Of a stretch of 64,000 bases of DNA, positions 32,483 through 41,535 are shown piece by piece; position 1 is the first letter of the stretch; each line of letters starts with the position of its first letter. The notes beneath the pieces were generated by a model. The model had not been told where the DNA came from, did no database searches, and saw nothing but the letters and a program-made list of their open reading frames with translations. The translations under genes and the position numbers were made by a program. Source of the DNA: Caldimicrobium sp. (lineage in GTDB: Bacteria; Desulfobacterota; Thermodesulfobacteria; Thermodesulfobacteriales; Thermodesulfobacteriaceae); assembly GCA_025060015.1 (NCBI GenBank), contig JANXDB010000009.1:1-64000 (forward strand), read 5' to 3'.

Positions 32483-33532
32483 GTGTTAACAATTGATGGG
32501 TCCTTCGGAGAAGGAGGCGGCCAACTACTTCGCACGGCTCTCTCCCTGTCAATAATTTTGAAAAAACCCTTTCATATCATAAACATAAGAGCAGGCAGAC
32601 CTAAACCTGGCTTACAACCACAACATCTAACCTGCGTTAAAGCCTGTCAAAGGATCTCCAACGCTATAACTAAAGGAGATGAAATAAATTCAAAGGAACT
32701 AACCTTTATCCCCACGGGCGATCCAGAAAGCGATCTCTATCACTTTGATATCGGCACGGCTGGCTCTACCTCCCTTCTCTTTCAAACTCTTCTCTACCCT
32801 CTTGCTCTCTCTCAGGGGGGAACCCTAATATTAGAGGGAGGAACACATGTTCCCCACAGTCCAACCTACCACTATTTGGAGAGAGTTTTTCTCCCTGTGA
32901 TCCAGTCCTTTGGCTTTAAGGCATCCCTTGAACTAAAAAAGGCTGGCTTTTACCCAAAGGGAGGAGGTAAAATCAAGGCCCAGATCTTTCCTGTTTCCTC
33001 TTTCAGCATACCAGATATTTCTCCAGGCTTTAAACCAGAGAAAATTGAGATCTTAAGCACCATCAGTGAGGATTTACCAAGGCATATCATGGAGAGACAG
33101 GCAAAATCCGCCGTTGATATCCTTACTGATTATCAGCTTCAGGGTGATGTCCAAATGGAAAAGATCAATAGCAACTCTCCCGGAACCATGCTTCTGATAG
33201 TATCGAAAGATAAGATAAAAAGAGCAGGCTTTTCAAGTCTTGGCAAACGAGGTCTTCCCGCTGAAGAGGTAGCAAAAAGTGCTACATATCGATTTTTAGA
33301 ATTCCTGGAGAGAGACGCCCAGTTTGAAGAATACCTTGGGGACCAGTTATTACTTCCAGTAAGCCTCTCCCTAATAAAAACAAAAGAGAAATCCTTTCAA
33401 TATACCATCTCCAAGATTACTAAACACATTCTAACTCAAGCTTGGCTGATACCTCAATTTCTGGAAGATATTAAAATCTCTATCATAGAGGTTGAAAAAA
33501 CCAAGGGGAGGATAATCGTTGAGAGAAGATAG
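32483..33532 (+). CDS. rtcA: RNA 3'-terminal phosphate cyclase
   Basis: 349 residues. RtcA uses ATP to convert an RNA 3'-phosphate to a 2',3'-cyclic phosphate through a covalent His-AMP. Motifs: the start DGSFGEGGGQLLRTALSLS, RAGRPKPGLQPQHL (nucleotide pocket), GTAGSTSLLFQTLL, GGTHVPHSPT, GFYPKGGG, and the DQLLLPVSL segment before TKHILTQ, whose His aligns with the adenylated His of the E. coli SCHLLTN motif. It starts with GTG. The gene overlaps the downstream RNA ligase gene by 14 bases, so both are likely made together. In bacteria rtcA usually pairs with rtcB; here it pairs with an Rnl3-type ligase. Confidence 0.9.
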   Translation: MLTIDGSFGEGGGQLLRTALSLSIILKKPFHIINIRAGRPKPGLQPQHLTCVKACQRISNAITKGDEINSKELTFIPTGDPESDLYHFDIGTAGSTSLLFQTLLYPLALSQGGTLILEGGTHVPHSPTYHYLERVFLPVIQSFGFKASLELKKAGFYPKGGGKIKAQIFPVSSFSIPDISPGFKPEKIEILSTISEDLPRHIMERQAKSAVDILTDYQLQGDVQMEKINSNSPGTMLLIVSKDKIKRAGFSSLGKRGLPAEEVAKSATYRFLEFLERDAQFEEYLGDQLLLPVSLSLIKTKEKSFQYTISKITKHILTQAWLIPQFLEDIKISIIEVEKTKGRIIVERR

Positions 33533-34670
33533 AGAAATTAAGGAACTGTTGAGACATTTCTGGGAGAGCAATACCTTCCTTGAAGAATACCCCTTTGAGG
33601 AGTGGGAGAAGGCCTATGATAAGGGTAAATTGTTATTCTTCACCTGGAAGGATCACCATTTTTTCAGACTAAACAAGGAGTTTAAAAGTTTTCCAGTTGG
33701 GACCTTCTTTAATGAAAACCTATTGATTAGGGGATACCCTTCTATACCGAGAATTTATCTCCTTAAAACAGGCTTAAGGCGATATCTTCAATATCCTTTC
33801 TATGCCGAGGAAAAAATAGAGGGATACAATGTTAGACTGGTAAAGGTTAAGAAGGACATATTAGCCTTCACCAGAAGGGGTTATGTATGCCCCTTTGCTA
33901 CAGACAGATGGGAAGATTTGCTTCCCAAGGCCTCTGATTTTCTTGACCAATGTCCCACCTACTACATCTGTTGTGAGGTTGCAGGGCCTGAAAATCCCTT
34001 TGTTAGTGAATGGCCACCCCAGGTGAGAGAGGACGTAAGATTCTTCGTTTTTGATTTTGCTAAAATAGGCACAGGTGATTTTCTATCAGCACCTGATAAA
34101 CTAAAGCTTTTGAAAAGATATGATTTCACGCACCCAGAAATTCACGGTCCTCTTGATCCCGAGAATGATTATGAGCCCATAAGGAAAATCATTAAGAGAT
34201 ACCATGAAGAAGGAAGAGAAGGGTTGGTCTTCAAACCGGAATCCCTGGGCACAAGGGTTAAATATGTGACGCCCTATTCAAATCTCAACGATTTAAAAGT
34301 GGTCTTTCCTTATTTAGGGGAAGTAGATCCAAATTTCATAAGTCTGAGACTTATCAGGTTAGCCTTAAATCTAATTGAATTTGAAGAATACAAGGAAGAG
34401 ATTTACAAAACCTTAGGAGGTTATCTCTTTGAAGATGCCCTCTTGATGCTTAAAAGAGGAAAGATTTTTGAAGAGATCTTTAAGGTGCGTTTTAGGAAAG
34501 AGGAAAACTTTTACTCCCTCCTTGCCCATTTCAAACTAGCCAGAGTAAACATAGAGATAATGGGGAAGGATTGGAAGGATGGCTATCTGATGGTAAAATT
34601 CAAAAAGATCTATCCAAGGGCAACCCAATTCTGGGGACACAAATTAGAGGGCTGGGGAGAAGTTGACTAA
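33519..34670 (+). CDS. Archaeal-type (Rnl3/Pab1020 family) ATP-dependent RNA ligase
   Basis: 383 residues, very close to the 381 of the Methanothermobacter enzyme. Motif I KIEG in AEEKIEGYNVRLVK puts the adenylated lysine at residue 99. Further nucleotidyltransferase motifs follow: YYICCEVAGPENPF (III), VRFFVFDFAKI (IIIa), EGREGLVFKPES (IV) and RVKYVTP (V), then a C-terminal dimerisation domain. The family seals or circularises single-stranded RNA with 5'-phosphate and 3'-OH ends. The start is a TTG at 33519 behind GGGGAGGA inside the end of rtcA. The family is mainly archaeal, so horizontal transfer or a shared thermophile gene pool is likely. Confidence 0.87.
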   Translation: MREDREIKELLRHFWESNTFLEEYPFEEWEKAYDKGKLLFFTWKDHHFFRLNKEFKSFPVGTFFNENLLIRGYPSIPRIYLLKTGLRRYLQYPFYAEEKIEGYNVRLVKVKKDILAFTRRGYVCPFATDRWEDLLPKASDFLDQCPTYYICCEVAGPENPFVSEWPPQVREDVRFFVFDFAKIGTGDFLSAPDKLKLLKRYDFTHPEIHGPLDPENDYEPIRKIIKRYHEEGREGLVFKPESLGTRVKYVTPYSNLNDLKVVFPYLGEVDPNFISLRLIRLALNLIEFEEYKEEIYKTLGGYLFEDALLMLKRGKIFEEIFKVRFRKEENFYSLLAHFKLARVNIEIMGKDWKDGYLMVKFKKIYPRATQFWGHKLEGWGEVD

Positions 34671-35355
34671 ATATTATCCCATTTTTCTCAATCTTACAGA
34701 CAGACTCTGTGTGGTAATAGGTGGTGGTTCTGTGGCAGAGAGGAAGGTTCTCTCCCTGCTTGAAAGTGGAGCCAGAGTGAAACTCATATCCCCAGAGATA
34801 ACTGTCAAACTGAGAGAATTAAAAGAGAAAGGAGCCCTTCACTGGGAGAAGAGACTCTATCAAAGGGGAGACCTAACTGGTGCTTTTTTGGTTATTGCTG
34901 CCACAAACGATCCTAAAGTTCAAGAGGCAATCTTTCAGGAAGCTGAAGAGAGATCCATACCCTGCAATGTGGTTGATAAACCTGACCTTTGCTCCTTTAT
35001 CGTTCCCTCAACCATTAAACGAGGAGGATTTGTCTTGGCCATATCCACAGGAGGTGCAAGTCCTGCTTTGGCAAGAAGAATTAGAGAGATACTGGAAAAG
35101 GAATTTTCACCGGATTTCGAGCTATATGTAAGTTTAATGGGTGCAATAAGAGGAGCTATTCTTAAACAACCACTATCCCCACAGGAAAGAGAAAATAAGC
35201 TACAGAGATTAGCCCTAGCCCCTCTCTGGCAATACATAAAAAATGGAGATTGGTCCTTGATAAGAATAATCCTTGAAAAGGAAGGTCTCAAGGATTTGCT
35301 ATCTGAGATATCTTCTCTCGGTAAAGTTTCCAGAGATACAGAAAGGCCGGACTGA
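34663..35355 (+). CDS. Precorrin-2 dehydrogenase / sirohydrochlorin ferrochelatase
   Basis: 230 residues, matching Met8p/CysG N-terminal-domain proteins. The N-terminal Rossmann domain has VVIGGGSVAERKV, FLVIAATNDPKVQE, and NVVDKPDLCSFIVPS, which contains the catalytic-type Asp; ISTGGASPALARRIRE and ELYVSLMGAIR follow. It converts precorrin-2 to sirohydrochlorin with NAD+, and may insert Fe2+, to yield sirohaem. Sirohaem is the cofactor of dissimilatory sulfite reductase, linking this gene to the dsr operon. The start is TTG (overlap of 8 bases with the ligase). Its 3' end overlaps the convergent NUDIX gene by 68 bases. Confidence 0.9.
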   Translation: MTKYYPIFLNLTDRLCVVIGGGSVAERKVLSLLESGARVKLISPEITVKLRELKEKGALHWEKRLYQRGDLTGAFLVIAATNDPKVQEAIFQEAEERSIPCNVVDKPDLCSFIVPSTIKRGGFVLAISTGGASPALARRIREILEKEFSPDFELYVSLMGAIRGAILKQPLSPQERENKLQRLALAPLWQYIKNGDWSLIRIILEKEGLKDLLSEISSLGKVSRDTERPD

Positions 35356-35854
35356 ATATCTCAGGGCTATCCCCTGAGAGCCTTTCCAATTCCTGTATGC
35401 TAAAGAAACGCCCTTCGCTGATTTCAGAGGGATTGGGTTTTGGTATTTTATCACTTTTACCTACAAACAATGTGACACACTCCCAGTTAGTTTCAGCACA
35501 GGGTGGCACCCTGATAACTTCCTCTAATTTCACTTTTAAATTGAGTTCCTCTTTCAACTCCCTTTGGGCTGCAATGGAAAGTGGTTCTCCGGGGCTTAAG
35601 TGCCCAGAGGCAGAAGAACTCCAAAGGCCTGGATTCTCCTCACGATCAGGATTCCTTCTCTGAAGATAGAGCTCACCTTTAGAGTTGAAGAGAAAAACAT
35701 GCACTGACCTATGAAATAATTTACTGGTATGAATCATACCACGTGCCAGAACCCCCAGGGGCTGGCAATCTTCATCCACTACCTCAATGGGTTCTCGTTT
35801 AATCCTCTCTAAACTTTCCTTGGGCTTTCTACCTCTTTTTTTCCTCTCACTCAT
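35288..35854 (-). CDS. NUDIX hydrolase (Idi-like)
   Basis: 188 residues. The Nudix box GHLSPGEPLSIAAQRELKEE continuing LNL fits Gx5Ex7REUxEExGU except for Asn in place of the penultimate Gly. The N-terminal DEDCQPLGVLARGMIHTSKLFHRSVHVFLF resembles isopentenyl-diphosphate isomerase-like Nudix proteins, which include many that are not isomerases (the YfcD type). The first 20 residues are strongly basic (ERKKRGRKPKESLERIKRE), unusual for the family. Substrate unknown. Convergent with the precorrin-2 dehydrogenase gene, overlapping by 68 bases; lon lies 14 bases downstream on the same strand. Confidence 0.82.
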   Translation of the reverse strand: MSERKKRGRKPKESLERIKREPIEVVDEDCQPLGVLARGMIHTSKLFHRSVHVFLFNSKGELYLQRRNPDREENPGLWSSSASGHLSPGEPLSIAAQRELKEELNLKVKLEEVIRVPPCAETNWECVTLFVGKSDKIPKPNPSEISEGRFFSIQELERLSGDSPEIFSPAFLYLWKLYREKISQIANP

Positions 35855-35868
35855 AGCTTCCCTTGATG

Positions 35869-38235
35869 TTAAAATTTTATCACTAATTTTGCCACTTCAT
35901 CTAAATGTGAAATTTTTATAAATTTTATTTTAGATCTTAAGTCCTCAGGAATCTCATCAAGATCCTTTTCATTTTGTGCTGGTATAATCACCTGAGTTAT
36001 ACCCTTTCTTAAAGCAGCCAAGGCCTTTTCTTTGATCCCTCCAACGGGAAGTACATTACCTCTGAGAACAATCTCTCCTGTCATGGCGTAATCTTTGGAT
36101 ACAGGTTTTTTGGTTAAGGCAGAAAGCAAGGCTATAGCCATGGTAACACCAGCACTAGGACCATCTTTGGGTATGGCACCCGAGGGTACATGAATATGGA
36201 TATCGTATTTTGTGTAAAACTTGGGATCAAGGCCAAACTCTTCACTTTTAGAGCGAATATATGACAAGGCAGCCTGGGCACTCTCTTTCATAACCTCACC
36301 TAAAGATCCTGTTAAAATAAGGTTACCCCTGCCTGGCATGACCAATGCCTCCACATATAGGACCTCTCCTCCATATGGTGTCCAGGCAAGACCTGAAGCC
36401 ACCCCAATCTCATCCTTAGTAAGCCTCATCTCCTCTAAATACTCCGGTGGACCGAGGAAATCCTTTAAGTTTTGGGGGGTAATCTCAAAGGGACCCTCCT
36501 CTCCCTCTGCCTTTTTTCTGGTGATTTTCCTATAAAGTGCAGCCAATTTTCGCTCCAAGTCTCTAACCCCTGACTCAGAGGTGTATTCTTCAATTATCTT
36601 TAAAATAACCTCATCAGAGAGTTGAATATCCCTTTTCTTTAGACCGTGTTCCTTTATTAGCCTTGGAATAAGATGTCTCTTAGCTATTTCTAATTTCTCC
36701 TTAAAGGTGTATCCAGAGAGATAGATTACCTCCATCCTATCAAGAAGGACCTTGGGGATTGGCTCAACCATGTTGGCCGTGGCAATGAAGAGAACCTTAG
36801 AAAGATCAAAGGGTAAATCTAAATAGTGATCTACAAATTCCTTGTTCTGCTCAGGATCTAAAACCTCAAGAAGTGCCGCTGCAGGATCACCGTGAAAATC
36901 ACTACATAGCTTGTCTATCTCATCGAGGAGAAAAACAGGGTTATTAACCCCTGCCTGTTTAATACCCTGAATGATCCTACCTGGCATGGAACCAACATAT
37001 GTTCTCCTGTGTCCCCTTATTTCAGCTTCGTCACGAACTCCACCTAAGGCAACTCTTACAAATTTTCTTCCTAAGGCACGGGCAATGGATTTACCTAAAC
37101 TGGTCTTACCAACCCCTGGTGGCCCTACAAAACATATAATAGCTCCCTTAGCCTTAGGATTCATTTTTTTAACCGCCAAAAATTCTAACAGCCTGTCCTT
37201 GATCTTCTCCAGATCGTAATGATCTTCATCAAGGATGGCCTTAACATGCTTTAAGTCAAAATTATCAGTGGTGGAGATATTCCAGGGCAACTCTAGGATC
37301 CATTCTAAGTAATTTCTAATAACAGCAGCTTCTGCAGATTCAGAATGCATCATTTCCAAACGCCTCAGCTGCTTTAGAGCCTCCTCCTCAACTTTTTTTG
37401 GCATTTTAGCCTTTTTTATCTTTTTTCTTAATTCTTTTATGTCTGACTCTATATCCTCTTCCTCTCCTAGTTCTTTCTTAATAGCCTTTAGTTGTTGGCG
37501 AAGGAAGTACTCCCGTTGACTTCTTCCCATCTCTTCCTGGGCTTCACTCTGGATCTTGTTTTGAAGGGTAGTTATCTCAATCTCTTGAAGTAATATCTTA
37601 GATATTTTGTTTAATCTCTCAAATCCGTCTAAAGTCTCTAAAAGGTCTTGAGCGGTCTGAGCCCTGAGTTTCAGGTAAGCGGCTACAAGATCTGCTAATC
37701 TACCAGGTTCCTCCATCGATTGAAATACATTGCTTACCTCAGGATTTAAAATACCCTTTAAAGAGAGTAGCTTTTCTATGTTTTCCTTTACACTTCTCAT
37801 CAAAGCTTCAGTGTCTGAGGTGATGACCTCTGGTTCCCTCTCCTTGGAAGGCTCAATCTCCACTTCAAAAAAAGGATCACTTTGCAGATAATTCTTCACT
37901 TCAACCCTTGAAATGACCTGCACAATTACCTTCTTTCTGTTTTCTGCCAAAGTGATGGTCTTCAATATGAGCCCCAGTGTCCCTATCCTATAGAGATCTT
38001 TCTCTTGCGGATTCTCCAATCGTGGATTTTTTTGAGTCACAAGAACAAGAAGATTTTCCCTCTTTTGTGCCTCCTCTATCGCCCTCAAAGATTTAGATCT
38101 TCCCACAAAGAGAGGCACAACCATTGAAGGGAACAGGACCATATCCCTTATGGCCATTAGTGGTAGAACCTCAGGGACATCTATAACCTCACCCTCTGGT
38201 AAACCCTGAATATTGAACTCCTGAGTCTCTTTCAT
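35869..38235 (-). CDS. lon: ATP-dependent protease Lon
   Basis: 788 residues. Domains: N-terminal LAN substrate-binding domain (about 20-215), coiled-coil region, AAA+ module with Walker [14 protein letters not shown] (about 365) and Walker [11 protein letters not shown], and the C-terminal S16 protease domain with the catalytic Ser in GPSAGVTM and Lys in [11 protein letters not shown]. Degrades misfolded and regulatory proteins in the cytoplasm. I prefer the ATG at 38235, preceded by AAGGGGAGG; an ATG at 38253 is in frame but has no ribosome binding site. The order lon behind the ABC exporter genes does not imply joint function. Confidence 0.96.
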   Translation of the reverse strand: MKETQEFNIQGLPEGEVIDVPEVLPLMAIRDMVLFPSMVVPLFVGRSKSLRAIEEAQKRENLLVLVTQKNPRLENPQEKDLYRIGTLGLILKTITLAENRKKVIVQVISRVEVKNYLQSDPFFEVEIEPSKEREPEVITSDTEALMRSVKENIEKLLSLKGILNPEVSNVFQSMEEPGRLADLVAAYLKLRAQTAQDLLETLDGFERLNKISKILLQEIEITTLQNKIQSEAQEEMGRSQREYFLRQQLKAIKKELGEEEDIESDIKELRKKIKKAKMPKKVEEEALKQLRRLEMMHSESAEAAVIRNYLEWILELPWNISTTDNFDLKHVKAILDEDHYDLEKIKDRLLEFLAVKKMNPKAKGAIICFVGPPGVGKTSLGKSIARALGRKFVRVALGGVRDEAEIRGHRRTYVGSMPGRIIQGIKQAGVNNPVFLLDEIDKLCSDFHGDPAAALLEVLDPEQNKEFVDHYLDLPFDLSKVLFIATANMVEPIPKVLLDRMEVIYLSGYTFKEKLEIAKRHLIPRLIKEHGLKKRDIQLSDEVILKIIEEYTSESGVRDLERKLAALYRKITRKKAEGEEGPFEITPQNLKDFLGPPEYLEEMRLTKDEIGVASGLAWTPYGGEVLYVEALVMPGRGNLILTGSLGEVMKESAQAALSYIRSKSEEFGLDPKFYTKYDIHIHVPSGAIPKDGPSAGVTMAIALLSALTKKPVSKDYAMTGEIVLRGNVLPVGGIKEKALAALRKGITQVIIPAQNEKDLDEIPEDLRSKIKFIKISHLDEVAKLVIKF

Positions 38236-38301
38236 ATCCTCCCCTTTCTTCATATTGCAAGCTAATCAATCTATTTACTTAATTTTTAAAATTTAAGACC
38301 T

Positions 38302-38982
38302 TTACTTTTCTGTTTCAAGTGAGGTATAGGAAATTATCTCGCCATCGAGCATTTCCAGAACTCCCTTCGTCATTTTAGCCAAGTTTAAATCATGAGTAAC
38401 CATGACTATGGTAGTCCCCTTTCTGTTAATCTCCTTAAAAATTTCCATGACTGTATGGGTATTTTTGCTGTCTAAGTTACCAGTTGGCTCATCACAGAGT
38501 AAAATTTCTGGATCATTGGCCATGGCTCGAGCTATGGCAACCCTTTGCATTTCTCCCCCGGAAATCTCGAAAATCTGCCTTTTTTCTTTGCCCTTTAGTC
38601 CCAAGCGTTCAAGAAGCATCATAGCCTTGTCACGCGCCTCCTTGTGGTTGACTCCTCTCTTTATCTGCGGTGCCATGACATTTTCCACCACATTTAGCTC
38701 TGGAATCAAATAGTGAAATTGAAAGACAAAGCCAAGAGACTCATTTCGTAATTTACTTATGAATTCAGTCTGGGATAAGTCTAAAACCTTTTCACGATAG
38801 TAGATTGATCCGCTGGTTGGCCTATCAAGAAGACCTAAAATGTAAAGGAGAGAACTTTTTCCAGAGCCAGATGGCCCAACAATGGCTAAAAATTGACCCT
38901 CTTCGATTTTGACAGACACTCCCTTGAGAATTTGCTCCTTTCCAACCCACTTGTTGATGTTTTCAAGTCTTAGGAGAGCCAC
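38302..38982 (-). CDS. ABC transporter ATP-binding protein (LolD/MacB type)
   Basis: 226 residues. Walker A GPSGSGKSSLLYILG (about 37), Q-loop FQFHYLIPEL, signature ISGGEMQRVAIARA (about 142), Walker B LLCDEPTGNLD, and H-loop VTHD are all present. The length and the residues after the Q-loop match LolD/FtsE-like ATPases. It works with the FtsX-type permease and HlyD-type adaptor encoded upstream in the same operon (1-base gap to the permease), either moving lipoproteins or expelling small molecules from the envelope. Confidence 0.92.
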   Translation of the reverse strand: MALLRLENINKWVGKEQILKGVSVKIEEGQFLAIVGPSGSGKSSLLYILGLLDRPTSGSIYYREKVLDLSQTEFISKLRNESLGFVFQFHYLIPELNVVENVMAPQIKRGVNHKEARDKAMMLLERLGLKGKEKRQIFEISGGEMQRVAIARAMANDPEILLCDEPTGNLDSKNTHTVMEIFKEINRKGTTIVMVTHDLNLAKMTKGVLEMLDGEIISYTSLETEK

Positions 38983-38983
38983 T

Positions 38984-40228
38984 TTACAAACTTCTAAAGA
39001 TCTCTACTGGATTTAACTTGCTTGCCTTGTAGGCAGGATAAAAGCTTGCTAAAAGAGAAAAAAACATGGATAGTAAAAAGCCCACAACATAATACTTATA
39101 GGACTTATCTAAGATAAACCCCTTACTTCTGAGCAAGCCCTCAAGACTTAACTCTATAGTTGAGAGATATTCAATGATTCCGAAGGCCATAAGAAAACCC
39201 AAAATACCACCCCAAAAACTTGTAACCAGTCCTGAACAGAGGAAAATCAAAGTTACCTCTTTAGGAGTATAACCCATGGCCATTAGGATAGCTATCTCTT
39301 TCCTTTTTTCCATGACGGTCATCATTATGATGTTGAAAATTCCAAAGGCAGAAACGGTTATAATGGCAAAAACTATCATATATGTAATCATGTTTTGAAC
39401 TTTAAAAAGCTTTAAAAAGTTAAGATAGGCCTTCTGCCAGGACTCCACCTCATATTTTACTTCCCTTTTAATTGTCTTAGCCAAAGACTCTGCTTTATTT
39501 ACATCTCTTATCTTAATTATCAAAACATTTACCTCATCAACCCTATTCAACAGGGCTTGCAGGGTTTTCAAGGGAACATAAACCCTTGAAGCATCAATGT
39601 TGGTGATCCCAGAGTTAAAAAAATCAACCACCTTTACCATTTTTGTCTCACCATTGGGCAGGGCCAACACCACCTTTTTCCCAACTTCCTGTATCCCAAG
39701 GTCTCTAGCCACTACTTTCCCAATGATAATGTTGTCCATATTGATCTCTAAGGCTTTTAAATTCTTGTGATCTAGGAATCTCTCCATAACCGAAGCCCTG
39801 GACTCGAGAGCAGGCTCAATACCAATAAGGCTCACAGGCTTCTCCTTAGCACCGTATTTTAAAACCCCTTTACTCTCCAGGTGAGGTGCTATGGCGATGA
39901 TTTCAGAATTTTGTTCCAAGGTCTTGATTATGTCCTTCCATCCCAGGATCTTATCCTTCTCCTTGGGGCGGTTACCGAGGGCCTTAACGAGACTTTCGTT
40001 ATCAAGCTTTCTCATCAATCTGTCCTCGGCAAATTCTTCCTTAGGCTTTATACTTATATGTGCTTCAATGTCGATAACCTGCTGAATGAAATACTTTTGA
40101 AAGCCAAACATGATAGAACTCATGACTATAAAAGCTGAGACACTTATGGCAACTCCAAGAACCGTGACTAAGGTCTGCTTTTTCCTCTTTTTCAAAAGGG
40201 CAAAGGTAATGAAGAGTATGGCTCTCAT
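38984..40228 (-). CDS. ABC transporter permease (FtsX/LolC/MacB type)
   Basis: 414 residues with the fold of type VII ABC permeases: one N-terminal helix (LVTVLGVAISVSAFIVMSS), a large extracytoplasmic MacB-like domain (about 45-270), then three C-terminal helices including MIVFAIITVSAFGIFNIIMM and MEKRKEIAILMAMGYTPKEV, the coupling segment typical of FtsX-like proteins. Overlaps the adaptor gene by four bases. With the adaptor and ATPase this forms a MacAB-like tripartite pump or DevBCA-like exporter. LolCE seems less likely because a periplasmic adaptor is present; the cargo is unknown. Confidence 0.87.
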   Translation of the reverse strand: MRAILFITFALLKKRKKQTLVTVLGVAISVSAFIVMSSIMFGFQKYFIQQVIDIEAHISIKPKEEFAEDRLMRKLDNESLVKALGNRPKEKDKILGWKDIIKTLEQNSEIIAIAPHLESKGVLKYGAKEKPVSLIGIEPALESRASVMERFLDHKNLKALEINMDNIIIGKVVARDLGIQEVGKKVVLALPNGETKMVKVVDFFNSGITNIDASRVYVPLKTLQALLNRVDEVNVLIIKIRDVNKAESLAKTIKREVKYEVESWQKAYLNFLKLFKVQNMITYMIVFAIITVSAFGIFNIIMMTVMEKRKEIAILMAMGYTPKEVTLIFLCSGLVTSFWGGILGFLMAFGIIEYLSTIELSLEGLLRSKGFILDKSYKYYVVGFLLSMFFSLLASFYPAYKASKLNPVEIFRSL

Positions 40229-41343
40229 TTAAAAATTCGCACCTCTTCTCCCTCTTTCACTCCTGATAGAACCTCCACATAATCTCCATATCTCTCACCT
40301 AATTTGACCCTAACACTACCTTTACCCTTAAGTTCCACGGTCCCGTCTTCTTTTACAGCCTTTAGCGGCACAACTAAAGCTGTTCTCTCCTCTTGCAGAA
40401 TGTTTGCTTCAACGGTTGACTGAGCAGGCAGATCGATAAACTCGTCCACCCTTGCTTTTGCTATGAAGCTTCTCTTTGATCTGTCAACTTCTTTTAGAAT
40501 CTGAAAGACCTTTCCTTCAAAAACCCTATCTGGATAACTGTCGAAGGATAGGAAAACCGTCTGCCCAGTCTTTATTAAACCTGCATACTCTTCATCGATC
40601 TCTAGAATAACCTCAAATTCTTTACCACCAATGCTGAAGAGTTTATTTTCGCTAAAGAAGGCATTAACATAGTCACCCTCTTCCACATATTTCTTTAGAA
40701 TTGTTCCACTGATAGGTGCCCTGACGAGATATCTCTTCAACTCCGTGGAAAAGTATCTCTTTTGTTCGAGTAAGCTCTTTTTTTCGGTCTGCAAGGCCTT
40801 AACAGTATCAGCGTATCTGTTCCTTAGTCTTGTAAGAAGGTCTTTTGCGTTCTCGAATCTTCTACTTGCTTCCTCCAAGTCCTCTTTTGATATAAGCCCC
40901 TCCTTGAAGAGTTGCTCTCTTCTTCGAAACTTAACCTCTTCATTATGAAGGTCTCTCTCCGCTATCTCAATTTCCCTTTGTAGGCTCATAAGGTAATCCG
41001 AATCCGGTTTAAGTCTTTCCTCAACTAAAGACAATCTCTTTTCTACCTCAGCAAGCTGGGCTGGAACTCCTCTTGGATCTATCTCTGCAAGTAAAGCACC
41101 TTTTTTTACCAAATCTCCCTCTTTAACATAAATTCTGTTTACATACCCTGAGATCTCCGCTTTAATTAAAACGTAATCCACCGGCTTTGCATAGCCAGAG
41201 GCATAGATAACCCTTTTCACAGGCTTGACCTCTACCTTATGGTAAGTATGGTTCGATAGAATAGATCTTTTGAAAATCAAAAGAAAGGGCATAACTAAGA
41301 TAAAAATTCCTAAGAGTCCGAGTAGTAAAGTATACCTTTTCAT
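40225..41343 (-). CDS. HlyD/MacA-type periplasmic adaptor subunit
   Basis: About 372 residues. N-terminal membrane anchor (LLLGLLGIFILVMPFLLIF), a lipoyl-like half (AEISGYVNRIYVKEGDLVKKG, about 67-87), a long alpha-helical hairpin (about 95-205, heptad-rich), the second lipoyl half (RYLVRAPISGTILKKYVEEG) and a beta-barrel/membrane-proximal domain. It bridges the inner membrane ABC permease and an outer membrane channel. The start at ATG 41343 begins MKRYTLLL; a TTG at 41379 is also in frame. First gene of the exporter operon and divergent from corA. Confidence 0.88.
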   Translation of the reverse strand: MKRYTLLLGLLGIFILVMPFLLIFKRSILSNHTYHKVEVKPVKRVIYASGYAKPVDYVLIKAEISGYVNRIYVKEGDLVKKGALLAEIDPRGVPAQLAEVEKRLSLVEERLKPDSDYLMSLQREIEIAERDLHNEEVKFRRREQLFKEGLISKEDLEEASRRFENAKDLLTRLRNRYADTVKALQTEKKSLLEQKRYFSTELKRYLVRAPISGTILKKYVEEGDYVNAFFSENKLFSIGGKEFEVILEIDEEYAGLIKTGQTVFLSFDSYPDRVFEGKVFQILKEVDRSKRSFIAKARVDEFIDLPAQSTVEANILQEERTALVVPLKAVKEDGTVELKGKGSVRVKLGERYGDYVEVLSGVKEGEEVRIFK

Positions 41344-41418
41344 AGGGAGAAAGTATATACCCAGAGATCCAAATATCAACTGAATTTTATTCCTATCATA
41401 ACCAGCTTGAGTTCAATC

Positions 41419-41460
41419 CAAGGATTTCTCCTCTTTATAAGGTTATCCTGCTAACCTTGG
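41419..41460. repeat. Nested inverted repeats between the exporter operon and corA
   Basis: AAGGTTA (41439-41445) and TAACCTT (41452-41458) form a 7-bp stem with a 6-base loop. An outer pair, CCAAGG (41419-41424) and CCTTGG (41455-41460), can form an alternative structure by competing for the right arm. It could be an operator or an upstream leader structure. It lies 16 bases before the corA -35 box. Confidence 0.4.
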
Positions 41461-41475
41461 GCTACACAACTCCTA

Positions 41476-41503
41476 TTGACACTGCAAAAAAAAGAAGTTA
41501 AAT
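41476..41503 (+). promoter_or_regulatory. Promoter of corA
   Basis: TTGACA (41476-41481), a 16-base spacer and TTAAAT (41498-41503), 32 bases before the corA start codon. Confidence 0.6.
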
Positions 41504-41535
41504 AAGGAAAACCTTAGGGATACTCTAAAAAGAGC

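Noticed and set aside
33284-33370. Apparent loss of the RtcA catalytic His in EYLGDQLLLP
   Set aside because: E. coli RtcA also has EYLADQ there; the adenylated His lies further on and is present in TKHILTQ.
41400-41475. Minus-strand sequence with a T-arm-like TTGGATTGAACTCAAG, possibly a decayed tRNA
   Set aside because: No acceptor stem or anticodon arm could be formed around it; the nested inverted repeat explains the symmetry better.
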